Assembly: GCA_027604685.1 (NCBI GenBank)
Contig: JADHYX010000078.1
Span: forward strand, 1 to 64,000
Direction: 5' to 3'
DNA: 64,000 nucleotides
From: Lobulomyces angularis
Lineage: Eukaryota > Chytridiomycota > Chytridiomycetes > Lobulomycetales > Lobulomycetaceae
The translations under genes and the position numbers were made by a program. Positions within the stretch are counted from its first letter, which is position 1. Every line of letters starts with the position of its first letter. Shown one piece after another: positions 45,654-56,211 of the stretch. Under the pieces are notes generated by a model. The model was not told the DNA's origin. It ran no database searches and was given only the letters and a program-made list of their open reading frames with translations.

Positions 45654-48600
45654 TTATTTAATATTTACCGAATCATCATTTCTTTTTTCTTTAATGGCAA
45701 TTTGTCTCAGTTTTATTTCAATTTGCGCTTTAGAAACTGTTGGCCATCTATCAAAAAAAAAAAAATTTTTTAAAAATTGAAAAACTATATCTTTTTTTAT
45801 AAATGTTACTTTTCTTTAATATCTTCAATTAATTTTACTGTAGTTTTTTGGCTTCCTTTAATAAGCTTTATTAAAATATAACAGTAAATTAAAAATTGCT
45901 TTTAGATGTGAAAGAAAAATTTACCTCTTTCAAATCACCAATATGCTCCTCAGGAAAAAGTAATTTCTTGCTCCTGTTTTCATTATTATTCGGGCTAGCT
46001 TTTTTTTTATTAATTGCTTGTTTAATATTATCAGTATTCAAAAAATTTTTTGGATTCATTAAAATAGTCAGATAATTATCTGCTTTTGACTTGTTTGCAT
46101 CTGGAGTAGATAATCCTGAGCATGACTTTCCAAGATTTTCTTCATTTGGGTCAATAGCTTGAATGTTTTCTAAAAAAAATAATATTAAAATACTCTTCAC
46201 AAATTACCATCAAAAAAATTAACTGGAAAAGATTTCAAAAATTCAATTTCTCTGGTATAATCAACATTATCGTCTAAAAAAAAATTTTTATAAAAACAAT
46301 AAATTTTATTTAAACTGCAAAAAATTTTTTTATTATATCTACCTGCATTTGTAATGTTTTTAGCATAGGTTTTTAAAATTGGTGACTTGGTAACAATACC
46401 ATCTTGATCTGCTATTAAAATTTTCGGCTCATTAATTACATGAAGTGGGCCAATGATGACAGCTTTCAATTTTTCCAACTTTTTTCTTCTCGGAAAATCC
46501 TTTGAGACCTTGATGACTTTAATGAAAAAAAAATTTAAACAATATTTAAAATTTATCGCAACCTTGGTCCTCATCCCTTTCATCGTCACTAAGATATCCG
46601 TGAGGTACACACCATCCATCCTGTAGATAAAAATAAAACTTTTATAAATTTATTATCCAACCTCCTCATCAGCAATATCTCCATCTGCTTCACCATCTTC
46701 CTCTTCATCACTTTTTAGTTCTTCTCCCTCAACTTCCTCTTCCTCCCATTCAGCCTCACTGTCAAAATCATAGTCAAATCTAACTCGGTCCATTTTAAAA
46801 GGATTTTTTCCGTTTCGCAATATCGCACTATCTTTTAAGTTAACATATCCGTAAAAGGCGGGTCTCACATTCTCATGAAACTGTAATAATTTTATAGGGG
46901 TATCCTTAAGATTTAAGCGCCTTTCGTTATTGAGACAATCCACATCTATAATTTCATCTTTCTCTGTAATTTCATTTTTTCCCTCCAAGACAACTACATC
47001 ATTCTCTGATGAACTGAGTACATGCTTTCTATTCTTCAATCGCAGTTGTTTGATTCTATTTAATTCCAACAGTACGTTTTTTAAGGATACTAAAGAAATC
47101 TTAGTTTCCTTTTGCATAAAAATACAGTTACCTTCCTCTTCCCCAAAAAATAAAGTGTCAAAATTTTCTTTTAAAGGATAAGGAAACTGTTCTTCATTTA
47201 AGGTAGGATAGAACTTGTTAATCAAGGCAAGTTTCATTCTCGACTTCACATGGAATGGTGGAAATAACTGCCGGTAATAGAGATGAGCTTCTGAAAAACA
47301 ATGAAATTTAATATTTGCATTCATTTTAATGTCTCTTAATTATTTTTTTGGTCACTTACCATCAGTAGTCATCACTTCATCAAGAGGTTTGGCTTGTTTA
47401 TCAACTTTACTAAAGAATCCCATTATACTTTTTTGCTTCTTTTAAATTATAAGGAGTAAAAATTGAAGTTAAAAAAAAAATTGTTTTATACATTTTCTTT
47501 TTTCAGTTTCGCTTCTTCCTAAATAAAATAAAAAGATATTTAAAACCTTTTTTTCACTATTTTATTAATATTAAACACAAAATTACCATTAGTTTTTTCT
47601 CATCCTCTTTGGCTAGTTTTGCAGTTTTCTGGTTATGATGCTCGTATTAATTCAATTGAAAAGAATAAAATTGTTAAGTTACCTTGCGCTCTTTCTCCTC
47701 TTCTTTCAATTTCTTTTCTAATTCCTTTCTTTCTTTTTCCAATAACCTTTCTTTTTCCTTTATTAATTTCATATTTTCTCTAGCTAGTTTTTCAGCTTCT
47801 TTCTTTTCTTTTTCGACTTTTTTTTCTGCGTTTCTTTCAGCCTTGGATGTCGGTGTTTTTTTATACGTAACAGGATTACAATTTTTGGGAGTCTGATAAC
47901 ACAACATAAAAGTTTTGTAAGAGGTTATTTGAATTTTACCATGTTCAGAGTATAGTTTGAATTCTTCATGTCAAATTGTTCCTATTTATTTTAACAAAAA
48001 GGTAAATAAATATTTAACTATTAAGCAAACCATCGATTTTTTTGGAGTTAGAGGAAATGAAGTGTTATTAACATCATGTTTAAGAAGAGCGGTGTTAGCA
48101 GCTTTCAGTAAATTTTCTCTAAACGTTTTTCTGTAAGATTTTCTTTCTAGTAATATTTCTTTTAAATCTTCAGGAAAATATTTTATGTCATTTACTTCCC
48201 ATCTCCAAACAGAATATTTCTAAACATTAAAGGTTAGTATTTAAAAGTCTGTACATGTAAATTTTGGTAAAAAAGATACTTTATTTTCAACTGTATCGTC
48301 CAAACCATAGTTGACTCTTTGAAATACCTTGCATGATTCAATCTGATTTTTTATGTTGTTAATAATATTTTGATCGTTATCTTTTAGAGTATCCAAGTTG
48401 TTTTTATTTTTTGGAAATAGTTTATTTTTTACTACTAAAGCTAAATTTTCAATGTCTAAGTCCCTAATTTTTAATTTAATAAAAAATATAGTATTGATTT
48501 CATGGAAAATATTCAAACATTATGTTTTTCAAAATGGAAAAAAAAAAGTTACAAACTTACGATTCGTGAACAAACTTGGCCAATAAACTTAAGGATAAAT

Positions 48601-48925
48601 TTTGTGTGCAGTAATTTGTAATTTCTCTTCTAAAATCCAATAACTCTGAAATAGAAAGAATGATTAATCTAGAGCAGAAGAAAAAAATTAGAAAAAGTCC
48701 ACCTGACAATGTAGTAGTATGTTCCATTAGATCCAGAGATGGCTCTTGATTAAATGTAGGAAATAAGGTTTTATCAAAGTTTTCCAACTTTTTTAATTTT
48801 TTTACGTTTGTAGTAGAATTTTCAGTTGTATTGACATTGCTGGATTCTGGTCTCTTTCTCTTTAAGATGTCAATGTTAATATCAGAATTTACAGGTATGC
48901 AGGAATTGTTAGACTCCATATCCAT
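45654..48925 (-). CDS. CAC1: Chromatin assembly factor 1 large subunit (CAF-1 p150/Cac1)
   Basis: A replication-coupled H3-H4 chaperone. From the ATG at 48925 come a Ser/Asn-rich start with LKRKRPES and helical segments. The KER region near 47670-47860 is almost only Lys, Glu and Arg (for example ERLLEKERKELEKKLKEEEK). The conserved core follows: QLFPPFHVKSRMKLA, IKLLQFHENVRPAFYGYVNL and FKMDRVRFDYDFDSEAEWEE, then a long acidic run (46655-46760) and DDGVYLTDILV-like sequence. The LLQFxENxRPAxxG and DYDxDSEAEWEEE blocks are diagnostic. The last exon reads WPTVSKAQIEIKLRQIAIKE, a winged-helix-like end that binds DNA in the yeast protein. About ten introns are present. I placed the stop at 45654-45656 by reading the exon through. 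Confidence 0.75.
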
Positions 48926-49704
48926 TAATAGATTGAGATGCAGAAAGTTGAATTTACAAGGGTAATGAATTTTTTTTTTATAAAATAGTATAATATGAAA
49001 AGAAAAGAATTTTTGTCAATAAAAGCAGAGGATGTTTATATTAATCTACATTGGTATTCCAATGCATTCATTCTACAGTAAAATCGGTAATTGATTAAAT
49101 GGGGATTTAATGCTTGCTTTTGGTTTTTGTATTAAAGAATGCACTTGGTTTTAGTATTAGAAGAAACTGCAATAATGTGATTTATTACCTTTGGTTGTTG
49201 TATAATAATACTGCATTAATGTGATATTGAACAACCTTGAGAATTAAACCTGTATTAAAACTAATCAAGCATTATCAATGTCTTAGCATCCATTTCTGCA
49301 GAAGCATCTATGTTTTTCTATCTATAAACTCCGAAATTTGTTTTGTTGCTTATTTGTGAAATCCATTCTGTATTTTACTAGTATTTTAGTATACAATAAA
49401 CGGCTGTTGGAATGTCTACATTATTTAACTTGTTGTATTGCCAACCAAGTGGGATATTCCGGAAAAACACCAGCCAAATTTTTTTTTTAAGTCTTAGAAA
49501 ATTCTCAATTAAAACTGATTTTCTTTGTTAACCTTACTTCGGTACGATTTTGCTATATGATGAATTCCAACCACTCTCCAAGCCCCCATTCCCTGATCTG
49601 TAAAACTCATTATTTTTTGTTATCACAAGCAATTAATTATTGTTATAAAAACAAAAAATTTTCATAAAAACATATTAAAGCTCATAAAAATTCATTTTTT
49701 TGGC
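48926..49704. other. Divergent intergenic region with a possible minus-strand mini-gene
   Basis: Lies between the CAF-1 and carrier start codons. A less AT-rich patch at about 49430-49615 has, on the minus strand, an ATG followed by SFTDQGMGAWRVVGIHHIAK and then a good donor (AGTAAGG). Downstream, LAGVFPEYPTWLAIQQ is open in another frame. This could be a small gene of 45-70 residues. It is not recognised and the exon joins are ambiguous, so I do not call a CDS. The rest is AT-rich and empty. Confidence 0.3.
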
Positions 49705-51081
49705 ATGAATTCAGAGCAAATTAGAACTGCAAAAGAGTTGTTTGCAGGCAGTGTTGGTGGAATTGTGCAAGGTTTGAAATAAAAAACTTCTTTTCATCCT
49801 CAAACAAAGCAATGTTAAAATTTTCTCAAAAAATAATAATTAAAAATTCTTAAAATATTTTTTAGTTATTTCCGGACAACCTTTTGTAAATATTTCATAT
49901 TTTTTTTTCCAAAAATTATTTTATTCTTATATGAAATAAAAGGATACCATTAAAGTAAGGTTACAAACTGGAAGCCAGTCAAGTCTAGGTGACTGTATTA
50001 AGCAATTAATCAAAAATGAAGGAATGAAAGGATTTTATAAAGGTGATTAATATTTTTTGGTCTATCAATAAATTTAAATTTTACTTTTTAAATACTATCA
50101 GGCACAGTTACACCATTGGTTGGGGTTGGAGCATGTGTTTCTGTATATTTATATATTTACTTTTTAACTTAGATAATTAGGTTCAATTTGCCGCTTTACA
50201 AGGTGCAAAGAGGATGTTTGTTTATGACAATGTCTCTCATGGCAAACCAAAGGATTTAACTTTAACTCAGCTATTTTTATGTGGTGCAATATCTGGAACA
50301 GCAAATTCAGTATTAAGGTAGTAGTAATATCGCTTTCCAACTAAATGCTGACCCTTCAAACATATCATTTCATTATGAATAAAATAGTGGACCAATTGAA
50401 CATATCAGAACGAGACTGCAAGTCCAAACTTCGTCTACTGGTGGATACAACGGACCAATGGATTTGGTTAAAAAGGTTTATAATACTTATGGCATAAAAG
50501 GTATATATAAGGGACAAGGTATTACAACTGTTAGAGAATTTTTTGGCTATGGAATGTATTTTGGTACATATGAATATATGATGCAAAGAGAAATGAAGAT
50601 TAAGGATATTAACAGAGCTCAAATTTCTGCCTGGAACCAGGTAATTTGAATTTGTTTTTGACAGTTCCAGTAATTTAAACTCTTTAAATGTTTTTAGATT
50701 GTTTATGGCGCGATGGGAGGTTATGCCTTATGGTTATCTATCTATCCTGTTGATGTGGTTAAATCAAAACTTCAAACTGATGCATTTGATCCCAAGGCAC
50801 GGCAATACTCCAGTGCCATAGACTGTGTTAAAAAAACCTTTAAAGCTGATGGGTTGAAAGGATTTTATAAAGGTTTCGTTCCTTGGTAACACTATGATTT
50901 TTTAAGAAAGCAATATCTTATTACGAATTTTTAGCATGTTAAGAGCTGCCCCTGTAAACGGACTAACTTTTGCTGCATTCGAAACAACAATGGTATTGCC
51001 TTAATTTAAACTAAAAATAATAATAAAATTTTGTTTTAGAATATCATTGGAAGGTATCACGAAGTTGTTGAAGTAACATAA
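49705..51081 (+). CDS. Mitochondrial carrier, Ymc1-type
   Basis: An inner-membrane solute carrier with three tandem repeats. The start is MNSEQIRTAKELFAGSVGGI. Repeat 1 has GQPF...DTIKVRLQTG, repeat 2 has GPIEHIRTRLQVQ, and repeat 3 has YPVDVVKSKLQTD. These are PxD/ExxK/R signatures, with GMKGFYKGTVTPLVGVGAC, GIKGIYKGQGITTVREFFGY and GLKGFYKGFVPCMLRAAPVN closing the repeats. The SGPIEHIR.RLQ repeat and the RAAPVNGLTFAAFE ending are closest to yeast Ymc1/Ymc2 (organic acid or glycine-related carriers) and to acylcarnitine carriers. The substrate is therefore uncertain. About seven short introns are present, one inside GQPF-DTIK. Total length is about 290 residues, typical for the family. Confidence 0.85.
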
Positions 51082-51639
51082 TTAGAAAATAAAACAGTTT
51101 TTTATTAACTTATTTTGGGAAAATTACAATTTTAGACAATTGACATTAATTTATAAAGGTTAATATTATTTATTTTAAAGTATATAAAAGATAAACAAAA
51201 ATTCTGCTGTAGACTTGTTTTTAAATTTTTCAAGCTTTTTAAAAAGATTATTTTATTAATTGTATAGTGCTCGCGCGATATATTTATTATGGGCATTATC
51301 TTTTAAACATAATAATATTTTTTCAAACACAATGATTGCAAAAAAATTTTTAAAAACTATAAGTAGAGAAGAAAAATAAACTTTTTTTTTTTTCAATTCG
51401 TACTAAATGCAAAAACATTCCTGTAATAAAACCAACTTTACTAATGTATTTATTGGAACATCTAATCATTATGGAAAATTTAATTTACACTGCAAATAGA
51501 AAAACTATTCATACAACTCATTTTTTAAGTATTTTATTTTAAACTTCCATAACCAAAACAAATGGAGTATGATTAATGTTGATTTTTTACTAGAATATAC
51601 AAGTTTTTTAAATCCTTCAATAAAACAACAAAAACTAGT
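51082..51639. other. AT-rich intergenic stretch
   Basis: Downstream of the carrier gene and upstream of the second nuclease relic. Homopolymer runs, with no frame supported and no clear terminal inverted repeat seen. Confidence 0.5.
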
Positions 51640-52475
51640 ACTGGAAACACTTCTATTATTAATGAAATTACTTAAGGAGTATATTGAAAAATATAAAACT
51701 AAACTTGGCTAAATACAAGAAATGTCAAGTACTTGGATCAAAGTGCTTTGTATCAAGCTATTAAAATATTTGCAAATTATACTGTTAACATTCAAGAACA
51801 TTTTGTTCCTAAACTTAAAACATTTATTTCATACTTGATTATTCAAAAACAGTTATCATTATTATCTGAAAAAATGCTAAAAAAAGATTGGATAAAAATT
51901 TTACAAGCAAGAAATAGGCTAGTGCAAAAAATAATTTGGAAAACATAACAGTTAACAATGAGTTGAATGAATGCGAACTTAGTATTGTTAAACTTTTAAG
52001 AAATATATTTCCTGATACAATTGAAAAGAAATTTATTACTCGATGTTCATAGTACTTTTAAATGTTTCGAACCGTATTATAAACTTGGATTATTGTATCA
52101 ACAACATCAACTAAAACAATTTAACGTATTTCCATTATCTGCTTGTTTTATAGAAGAATTTAAAGAAAAATTTGGTAGTAAAGAAAACACATCAGTTTTA
52201 ATTGGAGATTGGCAACTATGAAGTACCAAGTTCCAACAAAAGGAAAAGGTTTTAGGGAGATGTATTAAAAAGTGAGATATCAAGTTTGTTTAGTTAACGA
52301 GTTTTTAACTTCCCAGGTTGTAAAACGAAATCTTTAAAAACATTTAAAAAAAGACAACATGTTAACCCAAGTAAAAAAGAAAAATTAGTAACAGTTCATG
52401 GATTGCTTTGTTGTAAAAACGAAAATTGTAAGCAAACAATGAATGGTGTACTAAGATAATCCATAGGTTTTTTTC
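51640..52475 (+). pseudogene. Broken Fanzor1-like (Cas12f1-like TNB domain) nuclease
   Basis: Plus-strand translation in shifting frames gives YQAIKIFANYTVNIQEHFVP then KLKTFISYLI (from about 51748), FNVFPLSACFIEEF (about 52120-52160), SVLIGDWQ (about 52192), MKYQVPTKGKGFREMY (about 52218-52265), YQVCLVNEFLTS (about 52276-52310) and VTVHGLLCCKNENCKQTMNG (about 52390-52450). The order IGDW, M..PTKGKG.R, V.LV.EF.TS, HGLL.C...C matches fungal Fanzor1 proteins annotated with a Cas12f1-like TNB domain. The frame is lost at about 51946, 52220, 52267 and 52322, and the C-terminal RuvC-III Asp falls in a shifted frame near 52456. This relic is clearly different in sequence from the one at 34763-35990. 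No intact ORF or mobilising recombinase is visible. The region before 51740 may hold the rest of the N-terminal half. Confidence 0.6.
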
Positions 52476-52690
52476 CTAAAGAGTTTTCGCTAATTTAATT
52501 TTAATTGATGTTTGATTTTTTTGAATCACCTAGCGTAATATTCCAAAAGATAATGCCCAAACACTATGCAATTATAAATGAAGAATAATTGGTGATGTGT
52601 CAATTTCGAATTTTTGTATCCAAAAAAAAAAATAAAGATAAAACAAAGTACCATTAAAAAAAAAAAAAAAAAATTAAACTTTTGCAATAA

Positions 52691-53891
52691 ATGAAATTTA
52701 AAAATAGTAATTCGAATTTGTTATTATTTACTGCTATTATCCTCTCAGAAGTTTGTTCACAACGAGTTTTACTTCGAGATATTCAAACTCTTACTTTTCA
52801 ACATGGAAGGCAAACGAAAGGGAGAAGGTCAGTCGTTAACCAGATGACTTGTATAGGTGGTGATGCTAGGAACCATGTTAATATAAAAACAATTCAGTGT
52901 AAAAACGCCGGCTTCGATGGTAGAGATGTTCAATGGAATTGTGAAGCCAATTTAAGTGACGATTTTGAGTTCGGTAATATTATGGTTAATTGTGAAGGGT
53001 AATTTTAGATAAAATGTTTTTTTTCAAAAAAAATAATTAACCTATTTTTTTAAAAAATTTATCACTGAAGATACGACTACCCAGATGACCCATATGTTCT
53101 TGCAGGAAGCTGTGGAATTGAATACGAAATTTATCGAAGTCAAAATAAAAAACGTAATAATTATGATCAGCAAGGCTATAACAATTATAATCAGAAGAAG
53201 AATCAAAAAAGTAATAAAAAAAACTTTTATTCTCAAAAACATAAATCATATTTTGGTGGGGATTCCATATTTTCAAATATTTTGGGCAACACTTTCAGTA
53301 ATATAAAAGATATATGGAGTTTTATTGAAAATCTGCTCATTTTTGTGGTAGTTGCTTACCTGTTGAAGCAACTTTACTCCTGGTTTACTTCACCTAGCCC
53401 CCTCGGACCACCTCCTAGTTACAGTGAATCAACACATAGTAATACATCGAATTTTAATTTGTATATTTTTACTCACAATTACAATTATAGGAACCTCATC
53501 CCGTACTCAACAAAATTATAATAGTCAGAATCATTCAAGTTCAAGTAATTCCTTTCCTAAGAAGGTGTTTTCCAGTTTCCCTTCACTTGGGTTTTTTTCC
53601 GGATTCGGATTAGGCAATTTGTTTGGGTCCAGTTTTTTTGGGAGAAACAGATATTCTGGACGTCATTACAGACCGAACTCCTCTTATAGATCTAATTCCA
53701 GCTGGTTTGGTAGAGACACTCATTATGACCATCCAGACTCCAGAAGTGATTCATCGGATGAGGATAATCATACCTATGCATCTACCACAAATACAAGAAA
53801 TAGTGGTGCTTTCCCTAATCAAAATAACTCTGATTACACTTCTTCCACATCCACACCTGTAAAAGGGTTTGGCACTACCACCAGAAGATAA
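52691..53891 (+). CDS. SARAF: SARAF (store-operated calcium entry regulator)
   Basis: An ER membrane protein that limits STIM/Orai-type calcium entry in animals. The start has a signal peptide (MKFKNSNSNLLLFTAIILSE). Then come VLLRDIQTLTFQHGRQT, the luminal Cys pattern MTCIGGDAR, IQCKNAGFDGRDVQWNCEA and IMVNCEG. An intron (GTAATTTTAG to CTGAAG) follows, then YDYPDDPYVLAGSCGIEYEI. This is the SARAF (DUF1183) luminal fold with its conserved cysteines and DVQWxC block. One membrane segment (NLLIFVVVAYLLKQLYSWF) is followed by a GPPPSYSE motif like the cytosolic PPPYSE of animal SARAF. A second intron (GTAATAC to TTATAG, about 53438-53489) leads to a Gly/Ser-rich cytosolic tail with GFGLGNLFGS. 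Both splices are needed to keep frame. Confidence 0.88.
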
Positions 53892-53996
53892 AAATGTCAC
53901 TTTGTATTTTCATTTTTTTATATACTCATATTGTACTAGTGAATTAAAATGTTTATCAACAATAGTTTAAATAAAAAATTAAAAAAAGAAAAATTA

Positions 53997-55351
53997 TCAT
54001 AGTTTGTGTAAAAGTTGAGAGCATTTTACATCTTTAAAAACGACTTCATACACACTATTAAAGAGAGGAAACTGATCAACCAAATCCTTCTTTTCTAAAA
54101 TTTGGTGCACCTCCATCGCTGTTAATGTACCTTGTAACTTTTGGCCATTTAACATCGTCTCCTCTAATTCAGCAAAGCTTTTTCCAGTAAAAGCGTGAGC
54201 CTCAGCTATTTTTCTATTTCTACCTCCTTGACATGTTGCTATTAAATCAGCTATTCCACAACTTTCAAAAAATGTTTCATCCCTCACACCTATATAGAAA
54301 AAATAAACAAAAAAAAAAATTTTGAAGTTTTTTACCATCGTAAAATAATCTAGCGAATTTTTTCATTTCCATTAAACCTATTCTAATTACTGCAGCTTTA
54401 GTATTTTGACCCGCATTTAAGCCATCACATATTCCTGAAGAAAAAAAAATTACAGTATAAATTTTGTTGAGGAGTGGTTATTATTAATATTTTTCTATTT
54501 AACTAACCTGCAGCAATTGCTACAACGTTTTTTAATGCACCACAAAGTTCAACACCTGCGATATCGTTTATAGTTGAGATTTTGAAATAAGGTGTTTCTA
54601 ACAACAATTTAAATAATTCTGCATTGTCTTTATTTTTATATCCCTATAAAAAAAAAAATAAAAATAAAATTAAAAAAAATTTTTTTCGTAAGTAAAACCA
54701 AATAAAGTATTAAGTAGAAGAATTTGATTCGATACAAAAAAAAAAAAAAAAAAAAAATACCAAAGTAGATTCGGAAAATTCTTCTTTAGCGATTTCAGAA
54801 GCAATATTAGCACCCATCAAAACACTAGTGTCAACTTCCAATTCTCTTGAAATCACATGGCTAATTAAGTCTAGCCCACCTTTTCTTACATCAACACCCT
54901 TAATTAAGGAAATTGCTTTAGCATCAGATTTAATATTTCCTTTAAGGGTTTTCAATGTTCCGTCAATGAACTGATGAGGTAATACAAAAATCAAAAGGGA
55001 AGAATCTTTAACAGATTTAAGGAGATCAGGTTCAGCATAAATGTTGGAAGGTAATTTTACGTTTGGTAGGTACTTAACATTTTCCTGTGTTTCATTAATT
55101 ATTTCAGTAAGTTTTTTTCCTTGAACAAGTTCTTCAAAAACGTACATGTTCACAGATTCTTGAAAAACGGCAGGGTATTTTCTAACATTATTTCCAATAA
55201 TTTTAGCTATAACCGAACCCCTTAATTAAAAAAAGAAAGTTTAGTAATCATTTCATATTTGATTAAAAATATTGTATTTTTTTTTTTAAAAAAATAAACT
55301 ATACCAATTTCCAGACCCTATGATTGTAACTTTTTCTCTAACAATTGACAT
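53997..55351 (-). CDS. GPD1: NAD-dependent glycerol-3-phosphate dehydrogenase
   Basis: Reduces dihydroxyacetone phosphate to glycerol 3-phosphate, feeding glycerol and phospholipid synthesis and cytosolic NADH balance. From [16 protein letters not shown] (55351), an intron splits the Rossmann GSGNWG motif. It continues with [35 protein letters not shown] (catalytic-region Lys), [38 protein letters not shown] with [20 protein letters not shown], and [20 protein letters not shown]. It ends with a substrate-binding helix and [11 protein letters not shown]. Five introns are visible. The length of about 350 residues is normal and all key residues are present. No targeting peptide is seen, so it is cytosolic. 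Confidence 0.92.
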
Positions 55352-56211
55352 ATTGGAATAATTTCTATATTTAAAAATTCTAAAACGATAGCCAGAAGAA
55401 AAAAAAGATTTTGAGGATAATTTATATATTCTGAAAATGATTATGAAAAAAAAAAAAAAATGAATTATTTAATCACGAAATAATGTTTNNNNNNNNNNTA
55501 CAAAAAAAAAAAAAAAAAAACAAAATTTTTCAAGACACATTTAACAAAAATTTGTAGATAATCTACTTTTTTTGGAGAAAACCTTCTCTCTTTTGTTCTT
55601 TTGTTTTTTTTTGAAAATTCCACTTAAAAATAATTCACTTTTTTTTTAGATACTATTTGCTAAATAAATGCTAAAATCAATTTTTTATGTGAAAAATGTA
55701 AATAATAATAAAATAAAATAACCACCTTTTTCGGTAAAAAGATTGGAAGTGGTTGATAACTGACGTAATAATTATCACCTATGTAATTTTTGCTTGTGTT
55801 TTGCGCATTCTTAAATAATATCTCCTTGAAAAATATAAAAAATATATTAAACTAACAAAGATAAGAAGGAAATTTCTTTTGTTTTTTACTTAAAATCCAT
55901 CTCTTAGATTTTGAAATTTTTCTGAAAATTTCTAGCCAAAGTTTAAGATTTACTAAAACACTATTCAATTTTAAATGATATAATTTTCAATTATTTTTAA
56001 TAAACTATAAATTTAAAAAAACAAATTTTAAACAATAAGAAAAACCTAAATAAAAAAAGTCATTTATATTTAAATATATGAACTCTAATATTTCTATCTA
56101 TAATAAATTTTTTTGTTATAAAAAAAAAAAAAAAAAAAAATTAATCTAAGTTGACATAAATTATACAAATATCTAAAATTTAAATAATAAATAAAATTAA
56201 AAAAATGACAT
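55352..56211. other. Intergenic stretch containing an assembly gap
   Basis: About 860 bp between GPD1 and the flippase gene, extremely AT-rich with long A runs. Ten N characters at 55489-55498 mark a sequencing or scaffolding gap between poly-A tracts, so the true distance is unknown. No gene seen. Confidence 0.6.

Noticed and set aside
47684..47896. Plus-strand Ser/Phe-rich open frame
   Set aside because: It is the antisense of the Lys/Glu/Arg-rich KER region of CAF-1; the composition is a by-product.
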